Both the position numbers and the translations under genes were made by a program. Under the pieces are notes generated by a model. It ran no database searches, was not told where the DNA came from, and saw only the letters and a list, made by a program, of their open reading frames with translations. Shown one piece after another: positions 25,592 to 37,737 of a stretch of 64,000 nt of DNA (position 1 is its first letter; every line of letters begins with the position of its first letter). The stretch is from Ephemerocybe angulata (taxonomy: Eukaryota; Basidiomycota; Agaricomycetes; Agaricales; Psathyrellaceae): positions 806,001 to 870,000 of the forward strand of contig JAACJK010000220.1 of NCBI GenBank assembly GCA_013368325.1, read 5' to 3'.

Positions 25592-28147
25592 ATGAGCAAT
25601 TTCGTCTATCGTGGCTTACAGCGGAGGTTGGTGATCGCATTCGACCTGGGCACTACCTTCAGTGGAGTCTCCTACAGGTTAGTAGGCACCTCAGGCTTTC
25701 TTCACGGGAGATAATGAAGAACTCCCTTCCGTAGTATTCTCGATCCCGGGGAGACACCAGAGATCAAGGGCGTAACACGGTGGGCGCTTAACGAGGATCC
25801 CCAATGATTGTGACAACTCAGCCACTCTCCATTGTTTGATGCTAGGTTTCCGGCACACGAGCAAGTTAACAGTGGCTCCAAAATACCTACAGTGATCTAC
25901 TATGATCAAAACGCTAAAGTCCAAGCTGTCGGCGCCGAGGCCATGCAGAAAGAAAAGGTTGACCAAGCAAAGAAAGAAGGTTGGTCCAAAGTTGAATGGT
26001 ACGTAGCACTGCTGATTTGAGTACCACTCCGAGAAACGATTGAATTCACATAACATCAGGTTCAAACTACACATCCGCCCCAAGAACAGTAGCGGAAAAG
26101 AGGACGAAAGTATCGCCAAAATCCCTCCCCTCCCGGATTCAGGCCTCCTATCTGTCGTCGACATAACATCCGACTTCTTTCAATACCTTTTCGAATGCAC
26201 ACGGACATACATCGAGGAATCGCATGCGAACGGTACCGACGTCTGGGCGTCAGTCGAAAACGAGATAGACTTTGTCATTTCTCACCCAAATGGCTGGGGA
26301 GGCTATCAGCAATCCCAACTACGTGAAGCACTTGAGCATGCTGGATTGGTGAGTCCACACGAAGCGGACCGCGTGTCCTTCATCACGGAGGGCGAGGCTA
26401 GCCTTCACTTTGCGCTTCGGAATGGACTTCCTGAAGCGACGATGGAGGTGAGTTCCTCTTGCCAGAGCGCGCATCTCAATTTGATCTCACGAGCAGTAGA
26501 AAGGCGAAGGGATCATCATAGTTGACGGTGGAGGGGGGACGATCGACGTCAGTGCTTACAGAAAGCCCAAGTTCAGTGATACCTTTGAGGAGATTGCCCC
26601 GTCAGAATGTAAGGCGTCCTACAGTCCCTGCACTTGGGCATTGATAGAAGAGCTAACCCAACGTTTCGGCTGCTAGGCCACTTCTTGGGCTCGGTATTCG
26701 TCTCGATGCACGCACGCGAGTTTCTGGACAGTGAGGAGCTTCCTCGTTACATCGATCGTGGGTACTGAGCACGATGCAGATCGCTTGAAAGAATCAGATT
26801 ACCACGACGAGCTTGATCACATAGTGAGTTGCTTCGACAAAACAACCAAGGTCTGGTTCAGCGACGACAAGAAGACCCAATACGTTCGCTTTGGTTCAAC
26901 AAGGGATAACGACGCAGATTTTGATATTCGGTTTGGCCAACTGAAATTGGAAGGGTTCGTACCAGCCATTTCTCTCCCAGATCTGCCAGTTTTGTTAATG
27001 TTTTCCGTGGCTGAGACAGATCTGACGTCGCTTCCTTCTTCGAGCCTTCGGTCAATTGCATAGTTGAAGCCGTGAAGGATATCTGTAAAGATTCGCCTTA
27101 TCCAATATCTGTGAGTTTACTAGATTCTTGGAACAGACGGATTAACAACGTTACTCACATATTCATAGCATGTGGTCTTGGTCGGCGGATTCTCTGCAAG
27201 TGAATGGCTCTACAAGAAACTCGAATCTGCAGTGCAGTCTCTCAGCTTGGAGATCCTGCGACCACAATCCCATCCGTACGTCCATTATCCCTTCTTCCTG
27301 ACCCTATTGCTTATTAGTACCGCTGCAGCAACAAAGCCGTGTCAGACGGTGCCGTCTCGTCCTATTTGAACGGGATCGTGACCGCGCGTATCGCGAGGTT
27401 CAGCTACGGTGTCCTGCGAAATATCGAATATATCCCCGACGACCCTCAGCACGCAAAGCGTAGCGAAAGTGTTTTGTATCGGCCGTCTGGACGAAAGATG
27501 GTCCCTGATGCGTTTGAGGTTATGCTGGCGAAAGTACGGGTCTCTTTCCGCAAGCTTCTAACAGAATACAGGGCTGAAGTGTCTGTTTAGGGTACGAAGG
27601 TCTCAGACGAGACAGAAGTCTCCATAAAGATGTGGAAGGAAGTCACCGACGAAACCAAGTCAAAACTTGAGGCAGTACCTTTCACCCTGTATTGCTACAG
27701 GGGAGGTAAGAAGTCGGGCAGGGCGAAGCCTCCAAGGTTCTACGACGAGGATTCAGGTGAGCCGATCTATATTCCAGTGAAGGAGAGGAAACTGACTGAT
27801 GGAATATGTAGTGGGCTTCACCAAACTGTGTTCCGTGCAAGCTGACTTGTCCAAGTTGCCATTAGAGCCAATACCAAAGGGAAATGGTGTCGAAGGGACA
27901 TTCTATCGTGTGAAATATTCCGTTGTACTGCTATTCAATTCTGCGGAGCTCAAGGCCCACATACGATGGGAAGAGGTAAGTGAACGCGCCTTGTGAGTGA
28001 TGTTCCTTGCTAATTAGGCATGTTTATTCATCTAGAATAACACTGAGCAGCGGTGAGCGTTCTTTCATGTCCCTTGCATAAGTAGGTTTCTAAGATTAGT
28101 CGTTGTACAGGACGCCTGCGAGCGTAATATTCTTCGACGATAGCTGA
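25592..28147 (+). CDS. Hsp70-superfamily ATPase, HSPA12-like
   Basis: Actin/Hsp70-fold ATPase of the divergent HSPA12 type that is expanded in basidiomycetes; substrates are unknown. The start at 25592 (MSNFVYRGLQRR) leads to the phosphate-1 loop VIAFDLGTTFSGVSY. Later segments are VNSGSKIPTVIYYDQNAK, EIDFVISHPNGWGGYQQSQL, VSFITEGEASLHFALRNGL, the phosphate-2 motif IIIVDGGGGTIDVSAY and the adenosine motif HVVLVGGFSASEWLYKKL. The C-terminus, which lacks a classical substrate-binding domain, ends VKYSVVLLFNSAELKAHIRW and, through two more introns, TPASVIFFDDS before TGA at 28147. Ten or more introns. If the last two introns are not removed the protein would end a few codons after SERAL near 27996. 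Confidence 0.9.
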
Positions 28148-28295
28148 GTTGCGATATCTCCCGGAGTGTTGAGCGTATATATATAGACCTCGCGTTTTGC
28201 CTTCACGTCTTGTATATTGACGTTGCGAATACGTATCAATCACTGGCAGAGTCACAAATTCAGTATATATCACCTCAAAGCTGACTACAAGGTAC

Positions 28296-28934
28296 TCACG
28301 ACAAGAAACCATTTGGTTGCTCTTCCAAGTCCTCCGTGATATCCCCCTCTGCGTCCAAATCGAAAGTCTCCTCTGTCATGTCAGCACCCAGTGGATCCTC
28401 ATCTAGATCTTCCATGCTAGCGTCGAGATCCACGCCCTCCTCCTCTTCAGGGTCCATTTCGCCTTCATCTTCGCCCGGAGAAGGAATCCCATTCGATTGA
28501 TATTCTTCCTCTCCCTCGTCTTCACCATCATCATCCTCTTCAGCCTAAAGCCAGGGTCTCCATCAGAACTGAAACTTCCTCACAGAACGCAGATATACGC
28601 ACGTCATTCTTTTCCTCCAGCTGCGTAAGCGTTCTTCCAATGGGAATGAGGAATGACTCTCCATAATTATGCACGCTCATGTTCTGCATTCAGGGTCTTC
28701 TGTCAAAATTTGCGTCACCTCGATGTACACACCACCCACCAAGTCCTCCAACTCATTCTCCTCATCACTCAAATCGTCCATTTCCCGATGCAGGTCCCTG
28801 ACCTGGTTGAGGTTGCCATAGACGCGCAGTCCGCGGCGCTTGGGCAAGGGCAGGGGGTGTGGTTGAGGCGGCGTCGGCAGGAGAGGCGGGAACTTGAATT
28901 CACGGCGAACTAGCGTTGGCATTGCTCCTGACAT
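28296..28934 (-). CDS. APC15/Mnd2-like subunit of the anaphase-promoting complex (tentative)
   Basis: A small, very acidic protein. The first exon from 28934 reads MSGAMPTLVRREFKFPPLLP, then PHPLPLPKRRGLRVYGNLNQ, REMDDLSDEENELEDL; a 56-nt intron joins it to NMSVHNYGESFLIPIGRTLT. The N-x(n)-PIG[RK] element followed by long Asp/Glu runs (AEEDDDGEDEGEEEY, MDPEEEEGVDLDASMEDLDE) is the pattern of ANAPC15, which regulates turnover of the mitotic checkpoint complex on the APC/C. Identification rests on that short motif and on composition, so it is tentative. The frame ends DLEEQPNGFLS at 28296; the stop overlaps a perfect GTGAGT donor, so one more 3' exon is possible. The stop is 148 bases from that of the convergent Hsp70-like gene. 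Confidence 0.6.
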
Positions 28935-29301
28935 CGTTGGTAGAGTCCTGGTCCGAGGTTCAGGAAATGGGGTACGGCGATGTGTGCGGTGAGTTCATGC
29001 CCAAGCCGTGAACGGCGTCCGGTGATGGTGGAAGAAGCGAGTCACGAGCCACGCGTCTAATTATCGAACGCGTCGCGTGAGAATCGTACATTTCAGTGCA
29101 TGATAAAATAGAGCACAGAATACATTAGTTACAAGATTTTCAGGAATTGAGACAAAGAGTAGGCTGTGGTGCGCGTTAGATAGGATGATAAATAGTGTCC
29201 ATGTCCCCACAAATCGTTGGGGACCGTCACAAAAGCATCTAAAAGTAGGCCTCGGGAGGCGCGCGGCGCTGAGGGACTCAGAGAGAGGAAGCCAATGTGT
29301 A
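28935..29301. other. Intergenic region
   Basis: About 370 bases between the start of the APC15-like gene and the stop of the CreC-like gene, both on the minus strand. No open frame of note; it should hold the APC15-like promoter and the CreC-like 3' UTR. Confidence 0.5.
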
Positions 29302-31453
29302 CTAGGAGAGGTCGGAAATGTCTGGCAGTGGTTGTGATTTGCTGCTCTTAGGCCGAGGTCTAAGCGCGAGAGGGCGGATCCAAAGCTTGATGTATCCGTT
29401 CTTCGTTGAAGTTAACATGTATTTCGGCAAGAACTGTAGGACGGAGGGTAAATCTCCCTCAAGCTGTTTGACCTGAGACGTTATCGGTGAAAAGAAGCAG
29501 CCGCTGATAAGATGCGACCACTCACGAGTACTGGTTGCACGACAGATACTTCGTTCCTTGAAGGGGCGGGGTGATAGCGTGGGGACACATCCAAATCAAA
29601 CCCAGAAGACGACATGCCAGAAAGATTATGAGCAGACTGATCGCGTTTATATGCGAGCGACAAGCTGGATGACATGGACATCCGGTGATGATGGGAGGCT
29701 TGAAGTTTGGGACGATGCAAGGCACCACTGGAAAAATCCCATAGTATGAGTTTGTTGTCCTCTCCGACGCTCCCAAACCGGTAGGTCCTACCGTCAGAGC
29801 GAAGGTCATCGAACGCAACTGCGGAAACAAAAGAAGAATGCCCTTGGCATCGGGCTACAACACGTTGCTCCCAAGGGGAGAAGATAGTCAAGAGGTCGTC
29901 TTGTCCACCCGTCTAGAGAAACTGCATCAGATTACTGTTGAACGATCAACGAAGCACACTTGCAAGGATAAATCGCCCGTCTGGTGACCATGCGACGCAT
30001 GACAGCGCGCCAAAGTAGGAGGAATAGCAATCAACCAGCCTGACCATGGGTAAGTAAATACGGTGACCGGTCGCAAACTAAGTAAAATAACCCACTGTTC
30101 CTGGAGAGCATCTATCACTCTCAAACACCCATCTTCGGAGATTGCTGCTACGAATTTGACATCCGGGGAGAAAACGAAATCTGAACAAAGTGTTAGGGAC
30201 GACTCTCGGGAGGTTGAGGAAGCATATTACCAACAACAGATCTCCTCGAGACACGCCAATGGCTAACAGGGTTCTTTGCAGTTTTTTCCTTCTCCCCTTT
30301 TCCTGGAGTGGGCGCAGTAGCCCCCGAAGTCACTGGATGCCAAGGCGGCATCGTTACAAATATATTGTCCATAGGGTCCCACTCCCTGTGAGACGACCCG
30401 TCTTCTGAACCTGAAGACCCATCGGGAGCAGGTGCGGAAGGGTCTTGAGGAGTAAAGACGCCGTCCTCTCGCTCCTTGTCGTAGACCACAATAGTACCGT
30501 CCGCATGCGATACAATGAAGAGAGTTGTCGAAGCTGGTACCCAGCGCACAGCGGTGCAAGGCGAAGACGATATGCAGCCCTAGAATCATGAATATGGGCA
30601 CCATCTCCAGCGCGGAAAGGAGACTCATACCCCTTTATTCAACCGTGCATATCGAGACGTTATCGGATCTGCAGGGCACCTGTTAGAGGGATTTGGAGGT
30701 GAATATAATCCACTCACCAAACCAGACAAGGTCACCCGTAGCAAACCCAATGATTACGTCCAACCGTTCTGGCGAGGCTGTCGCTGTATTGACATCATGG
30801 CACGTTGGGTGTTGCGAGAAAGTAACTCTGATGAGTGGTTCCTGGAAGGATGAGGGTAGGCGGGGAGGTCACAGTGGTCGTAGACATACCTTGGCCTTTG
30901 AACCTGCTTCCACCCAGGAGAACGCCTTCGCACTATTATAAAACAGGAACGTTACATCGCCTTGTTTCGATGCGAGAGTCTTCGTGAGGCCCTCGGAAGA
31001 TTGGATTCGAGTAATGAAGGTCGAGGAGGTGGTTCGAATGTTATGCTTTGGCCTGGCTACGGACTTCTTCTTCCCATTTGCGACCGGGGCGCTGGAGAAG
31101 ATGGTGTTCGGCTCGAGAGGCGCTGGGGATGCGGGGTGTTCCTGAGCCGACGTTGACTGTCCAAGCGCGCCATCCGCTTCGTCCGGGGTATCGCTGCTCG
31201 ATAAACTGACCCCGTCGTCTTTCTCCTTCGCCGCTTTGTCCTTCTTTACGTCTTTTCCGCCTCCGAGAAGATTCGCGAACCCCTGAGATGCTCCCTGTTT
31301 CGAATTCACGAACTTAACGACGATATTGGTGACCCGCGTAGGATAGAGGCAAGGGCCAGCGCTGACGGCTGCGAGCTGAGCAGGATTCGGTTTGTGTTCG
31401 TCCGTGACCGAATAGACGCCTTCCGGAGCCACGAATGCAGACTCATTCTCCAT
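29302..31453 (-). CDS. creC: CreC/WDR20-like WD40 protein
   Basis: WD40-repeat protein of the CreC/WDR20 type; in Aspergillus CreC binds and stabilises the deubiquitinase CreB in carbon catabolite control, and WDR20 activates USP12/46 in animals. The start at 31453 reads [20 protein letters not shown]. The family N-terminus includes [20 protein letters not shown] and [15 protein letters not shown]. Repeat-like blades follow: [107 protein letters not shown]. The last blade is [17 protein letters not shown], and the protein ends PLPDISDLS. About seven introns. A separate USP48-like gene lies in this window but is not the known CreB partner type. Confidence 0.87.
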
Positions 31454-31608
31454 TGGCCATGAACGATGTGGAGGAAAGAAGGAGCCCGAAGGAGCTCAGC
31501 AAGGTGGCACGAAGCATCAATGATGGCGGCATTTTTGGGCGGGCAATAGCTTGGACTTGTGCTCCGTAAGGATGACCGTCTCGGATCTTACCCAAACCCC
31601 CTCTTTTC
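31454..31608. promoter_or_regulatory. Compact divergent promoter, CreC-like gene and BCKDH E1 beta
   Basis: Only 155 bases separate the two divergent start codons. No TATA box is apparent. Called from arrangement only. Confidence 0.35.
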
Positions 31609-33173
31609 ATGCATCCACCATCCTCCACCGCCAGACGCGTTCTCAATGGGCTCTCTAAGCACCGCCTTGCCTTCCAGCGACGAGCGAATTCGACAGCGGT
31701 AGAACCCCCGCCAGCAGGTGGTCATCTGCCTGGTGTGGCGACTTCACAGCTGCTGAGGCCCACGCGGGACGCTGCGCTACGCACTCCAGGGATCAAGTGG
31801 AAGGATGAGGACAACTCAACTCTTGGAGGCCGGGAGACTCGCAAGATGAACACATACCAAGCAGTACGCGATGCAATGGCCATTGCCCTCGCAAAGGACG
31901 ACACTGCAGTCGTCTTTGGCGAGGATGTTGCATTTGGAGGGGTCTTTAGGTGCACGATGGTACGTCCATGTTTACCAGTGGTTATTTGTTGGCTAGCGTC
32001 TCACGGCTGCATTTACAGGGTCTTGCAGAGGAGTTTGGTGCGTTCTACTCGTCGCGTGAACTTACCACACGGTCTGACCTCACGAGCTAGGGAAGGAACG
32101 CGTCTTCAACACCCCTTTAACGGAACAAGGAATCGCTGGCTTCGGGATTGGGATGGCCTCTATGGGTCATACAGCCATTGCTGAAATTCAGTTCGCTGAC
32201 TACATTTTCCCTGCATTCGACCAGGTGAGTTCGCGTCCTTGCCGTTCCCTTCGGTCCCTCCTCAGATGACATCAAGCTCGTCAACGAAGCCGCCAAGATC
32301 AGATATAGATCCGGAAATTCGTTCAATGTTGGCAAGTTGACGGTGCGCACGCCTACCATGGCCGTGGTGAGTCTCCATATTACCCGTTCCATGGCTGTAA
32401 CGGCTGACACCGTGCAGGGACATGGTGGTCTGTACCATTCTCAGTCACCGGAGGGCTTCTTCATGGCTGGCTCAGGCCTCAAGGTGAGTCGCGAGTACCT
32501 CTCGTCCCTCGGATCACAAGTAACCTCATATCTCGCAGATTGTTATTCCTAGATCCCCTATTCAAGCCAAAGGACTGTTGCTAGGTGCCATTCGGGATCC
32601 GAATCCAGTCATATTCATGGAACCCAAGATCCTGTACCGGTCTGCTGTCGAGCAGGTACCGATAGACGACTTCGAACTGCCCCTCGGAAAGGCCGAAGTC
32701 CTCGTACCAGGAGAAGACCTCACCCTTGTTACCTGGGGCACGCCCGTTTACCATTGCGAAACCGCTCTTCACGTTCTTAGGAGCCCATCGGAAGAGTTGG
32801 AGTCTCTTATCCCAACCTCGGTGCGGGGAGCAAAGGTTGAACTGATTGACCTTCGTTCAATCCTTCCTTGGGACATGGAGACTATTGTCGAGAGTGTCAA
32901 CCGGACTGGCCGACTCGTCATCGTACATGAGGCTGGTGCCATTGGTGGTGTTGGGAGCGAGATTGCGAGTGAGATTCAGAAGAGGTGCTTCTTGAAATTG
33001 AATGCGCCTGTTCGGAGGGTGACTGGATGGGAGTACGTTTCGGTTCATCTTATTGCATGTGAACTCTGCTGATAACTACCTTTAGCATTCCGGTAGGCCT
33101 GACATATGAGAAGTTCCACATTCCAGATGCCATTAGGGTTGTCGACGCGATCATAGAGACTTTGACCTACTAA
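31609..33173 (+). CDS. Branched-chain 2-oxo acid dehydrogenase E1 subunit beta
   Basis: The E1 beta chain of the mitochondrial branched-chain alpha-keto acid dehydrogenase, which with E1 alpha and thiamine diphosphate decarboxylates the keto acids of Leu, Ile and Val. The N-terminus [20 protein letters not shown] is Arg-rich and hydroxylated, a typical mitochondrial presequence. The body shows [37 protein letters not shown], then [57 protein letters not shown] and the transketolase C-terminal part [57 protein letters not shown]. The FGGVFRCT motif separates it from pyruvate dehydrogenase E1 beta. Ends [15 protein letters not shown]. Six or so introns. Confidence 0.92.
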
Positions 33174-33520
33174 GCTTGTAATTCCTGGTATCTACTTTCT
33201 ATCTCAGTAACGACGGTCATGGCTAACATGCGCCATAGTACTATACCTTACTCCCACGGATATGAAACGATGTCTAGTTACTTTTAAGGCGCGTTTTCTT
33301 GCTGGCTTGGTGAAGGCTGGTGAAGGTAAGTTTCGAAAGCGCAATCTCATGGGCGTCTAAGCGCATAAGATTTTGCCGCCCGAATAATCCCACGAATGCT
33401 TTGTCAGCACATTAGGTTGATCCAGGACCAGTACTGCGCAGCTTCCTGGCTTCGACACTTCTCTGTTCCCTGCAGTGTCCACTGACGGTTACGACTCATC
33501 GGACTAATCTGATCACTGCG
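33174..33520. other. Intergenic region upstream of RdRP 2
   Basis: About 350 bases between the E1 beta stop and the RdRP 2 start. No coding sequence is supported. Confidence 0.5.
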
Positions 33521-36500
33521 ATGAACATTGAAATCAGCTACATCCATCGCAAGGAAAACGAATGGTCGGTGACTCGGGCGATCGCAGCTATCATCCACGC
33601 CGGCCTTGAGGAGAAGATCAACTTCAAGGTCAGACTAAATCCAGACGCAAAGGGAGGATACGGTCATAATGGGACCGGAACTCTGACCGTACCAGAATAC
33701 AAAGTGGGAAGGGATTTCATTACTCAAGTTATAGAAAATCCCATCAAGACGAAGTGGTCCAGAAAACTCTTCTTCAAAAAGGTGCCACAGCCCCCACCCA
33801 AGCACCTTATTCAGACTCTCGCCCGAACGAATTTTGTGGATCCTGACCAGGAGGAGCGACATGCCAACATTATGTGGGAGACTGGAGATACCGTCCGACT
33901 GGAGAAAGTCCAGTTCGGGACGTTGCAATATCATCCCCCATACCCTGGCCGGTCTTTCTCTATTGAGTGGGGGAGATCATATGCCCCAGTAGGCTTTGCA
34001 GAGCTATCGTTTGAGTATAATCACAAGCTCATCCGAATAACAGTAAGCTGCTTCAGCATCAATCGCCGGCTTGCCTGACAGTCATCTTCAGATTCGAGAG
34101 GACTTTGAAACCCATCAGGACCCTGAAGAATACATGATAGTACTGAAGTTCTCGAACATCAAGAAGATTGGGGTCGGCCTGACTTTTGGCGAGTCATGCA
34201 AGTACCTTCACGGCTGAAATTCCTTCAGATGTCGAAAGCTGACGCTCTCGTCCAGTCGTACTCTTTGACACTTACACACCGCCTATTCTGGAGAAGAAAC
34301 ACGTTTATCGAACGCTCAAAGGAGACCACACCGATAACAAGAAGTACAAGCAGAGAGTTGGTTCGCTAGACCCTGCCCATCACGCGGTGGCTCCTTATGC
34401 GACGAAACTCCGGCTGATTTTGTGGCGCGAACCCAGTCAGGTTGCGGAAGAAGAGCGAGCCAGGTTCTTCAGACTGTGCAACTCGGCCAAGCTCAAGTCT
34501 TTGGTTAAGATATTTCGCGACACCACCGAGATTCCTGCAGAACCTATGGGGTTCTTCAAGGCATCTCGCCTCGAAAAGCTTCAACATGCATTAACGCAAC
34601 TCGCATTTCCAGTCGCATTTCAGATAGAAGCATTAATGCGCAACGGGCTACTACATACCGAACACATTGAGCATCTGCTCCCGCGAATCCAGGAACTCTC
34701 GAATAACTCCACCCCTCCTGTTGTTTCCGAACTACTCCGAACGTACCGGAAGGACCTTGAAAAGGCCGGTGACAAGCTTGGTGCTGAAGAACATCCTGTC
34801 GAGCAGACCTTCAAGAAGACACTATCGGCCTTTGAGGCCAAGGACGACGAAGCCTTCCGCTGTGGCCATGTTACATTTACTCCGACGAGAATGGTTCTGG
34901 AGGGCCCTTACCCAACGGATTCCAACCGTATCATTCGCAAATATAAAGAACACCGGGACCATTTCTTACGAGTCGATTTTCGAGACGAAGAGCTTATGCA
35001 GTACCGCTGGGAACGTGAAGTGGACGGTGCATCTTTCCTCAAGGAACGGGTTGGCGGAATCCTAAAGGATGGCTTTCAACTGGCCGGCCGGTCATTCGAA
35101 TTTCTGGCGTATTCCAATTCGGCGCTCAAGAGTCACGCAGTATGGTTCATCAACCCGTTCCAATTTACGTTATCTCCCAACCAGAAAATTTGGGTCAATG
35201 GAGAGTACATTCGCCAGAATATTGGTAACTTTGCTGGGTCCGATCTTCTTAGACATCCATCGAAATACGCCGCCCGCCTTGCCCAGGCATTCACAGCAAC
35301 GGATTCATCAGTTAGGCTTCATCGAAATAACTGGGAGGAGGTTCCCGACCTGGGCACGAAGCCGTACTTGTTCACAGATGGAGTGGGCACGATATCGGAG
35401 GAGAAAAGGGATGAGATTTGGGATGCCATGAAGAAGAAGCGTGGAGGTCTGGTCCCCTCTGCCGTACGTGCTGACACTCCTCACGCCCATTATCCTTCTG
35501 ATATGCTATCTCTTCAGTTTATGATTCGGTTCCTGGGCTACAAAGGCGTTGTGGTCGTTGACCGAGAATTGGACGTGTTGAACAGTGCAAGGACGGCCGG
35601 AGAACACCCTATACACATGCGACTGAGGCCATCCATGAGGAAGTTTGCAGCCGTTAGTGACGGGGAAGCCGACATAGAAATTGCGGATGCGTATAATACA
35701 CCCAAGCCGTGTAATCTAAACAGGTGCGAATCCAATGGTCCTTGGAGGCTTACAATCCTCACCGTCATCTTAGGGCTTTGGTGATGCTTCTCGAGCGCCT
35801 GGGTGTTGAGAAGGACGCGTTCATCAAGCTCCAAGACAACGAAGTCGCGAAGGCAAAGACCATTGACGAGAACTTAGTCAAATTCAAGGCCGTTATCGAC
35901 CAACACGGGTTAGGAAAGCCCTACAGACTGACCTCGATTTTGGAGCAGCTGCGGGAGCTAGGCTTTGAAATAAACTCGAACTCCGGTTTACCGTCGGCCG
36001 ACACTCCATTTCTCCGCCTCCTACGCAGCGTCGCGGTGATCAAGGTTCTGCGAGATATCATGTTCAGCGCTCGTATACCGATTCCTGGAAGCTATCTGCT
36101 TGTCGGAGTTGCTGACGAGGGGGTTGTTTATGAAAAGGCTGGCTACGAGAATGTCTACACCCTACCCGAGTTCAATATCTATGGTAAAGGTCGCCTTCTA
36201 TGAAAAGAGTGCCACTTGAAGCTAACGCTCGTAAAGCCTGCATTCAACGGGAAGGTGGAGAAAAAGACTGGATTGAAGGCACTTGTTTTATCACCAGAAG
36301 TCCTGTTGCTCATCCTGGCGATGGTGAGTCGCTCCGCCTCTGCGTTTTAGTTTCAATCTCGGGCTAATAGAATTATGTGCAGTTCAAAGAGTCTATGCAA
36401 TTGGAGAGCCGCCGGCTGATTGTTTTTGTGCCTTCCGAGATCTAGTAAATGTCGTCGTTATGCCTTCTGCTGGCAAGTGTGTGCCTCTACGCGCTGAAGT

Positions 36501-37117
36501 TCGTGCTGAAACAGTTCACAGGTGACAGGTCCCTTGCGTCATGCCTGGGAGGGGGAGATTTGGACGGGTAAGCCTGTTCTTGACGCGAAGAAGACAAGAA
36601 TCCTCAAGGACACTAATTTGCCTATTAGCGATGAATTCGCTGTAATCACGGATCCATCTCTCCTTCCAAACGAACATTTCGACGCGGCAAACTACGAGCC
36701 TCCAAATTTTGAACCTTGGGAACGAGACTGCGAAGTTGAGCCTGAGGACATTTGTGACTTTTTCGTGGAATACATCAATTCCGACGTACTGGTAATGCCT
36801 CGTTGATTACTCTCAGCAAGCATCAACTTGACTCAAGCATTCGACAGGGTCTTCTTTCTGACCGTCTTTTAGTTATTGCAGGTCAGTATCACCTTCACTG
36901 CCTGTGTATATTCAACTGATGGCGTTTCTTCTCAGATCAGTCGAAAGTGAATCGCGCGTGCTGCCTCAAATCCTCAATATACTGACCCTCCTTGTTGAAC
37001 CGTAGGAAGGACTAAGTGATCCAGCATGCTTGAGATTAGCGGCTCTGTGCTCACAGGCAAGTCAAAGTTGAAGCAATTTCTCCCGGCGACTTACGATGCC
37101 TCCTTGCCAGGCGGTTG
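33521..37117 (+). pseudogene. Second RNA-dependent RNA polymerase gene, cut by a Ngaro element
   Basis: Paralog of the RdRP at 18743, with the same start (MNIEISYIHRKENEWSVTRA) and the same order of motifs: FRCGHVTFTPTRMVLEGPY, RVDFRDEELMQYRWER, LLRHPSKYAARLAQAF, LFTDGVGTISEEKRD. The catalytic motif reads GGGDLDG-DEFAV and is split by an intron (36568-36628) at the same place as in copy 1. Everything up to LCSQAVDY is in good order, including an intron with a GCAAGT donor at 37057-37110. At 37118 the sequence changes abruptly to the terminal repeat of a Ngaro element, and the frame runs on as an Arg/Glu-rich tail to a stop at 37284. By comparison with copy 1 roughly 240 C-terminal residues are lost. 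They are expected beyond the right edge of the window. The catalytic core survives, but a working product is doubtful. Confidence 0.92.
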
Positions 37118-37339
37118 ATTATGTACCGACTCGTCGAAAGAATGAGAGAGGAGGGAAAAGAGAGAAGAACAGAGAGAGAGAGGAGAAAAGGAAAAGAGAA
37201 CAGAGAAGCGAAGAGAGATGTGGGATCCGAGGGCGTGAGCTTGCGAACCAAATCCAATTTGGGGTCCAAAGTTCTCAAGTCTGAGATCCCCGCTTGCCGC
37301 CGATGATGGACGACGAAGCGGGGGTCAGACTCAAGCCAA
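37118..37339 (-). repeat. Ngaro terminal repeat, copy B2
   Basis: A 222-base direct repeat of 37738-37959; I found no difference on reading both. It is strongly purine-rich on the plus strand (GAGA/GGAAAAG runs) in its first 100 bases. Its left edge is the junction with the RdRP 2 gene. Confidence 0.9.
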
Positions 37340-37737
37340 CTACTAAGGGACATGTACATGGAGACTAGTAATAAAAAAACTGAAATGAAACAAAGTAAAT
37401 GAAAATAGAAAGTGTGGATGAGTAGAATACTACGAAGGAAGTGGATGGTGGGTGGGGACGAAAAGCGTTACGCAGTAACGTTGCCTAAAAACACGAAATA
37501 CTGCGAGTGCAGTGTGAGACGACGAAGAGAACGATAACTAAGTACGTACCTGCGAGTGCAGTGTGAGACGACGGAGGATCGTCTCCTGCCACACTCGCAG
37601 TATATCTATCGAGAGGGAGACAAAGAAACGCGAAGAGAAAGAGAAACGAGGCGCAAGGCCACATTGAGATAAGATAAATGAGGCCGGATCACTCGCGGCA
37701 AATAACCCCGAGCAACCCAAAACCCCTTGCTCGAATC
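37340..37737 (-). repeat. Ngaro A2 segment between the B repeats
   Basis: In the Ngaro layout this segment should be a copy of the A1 repeat at the other end of the element, which is outside the window. It holds a short internal duplication: the word CTGCGAGTGCAGTGTGAGAC occurs at 37501 and again at 37550. No gene. Confidence 0.65.
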
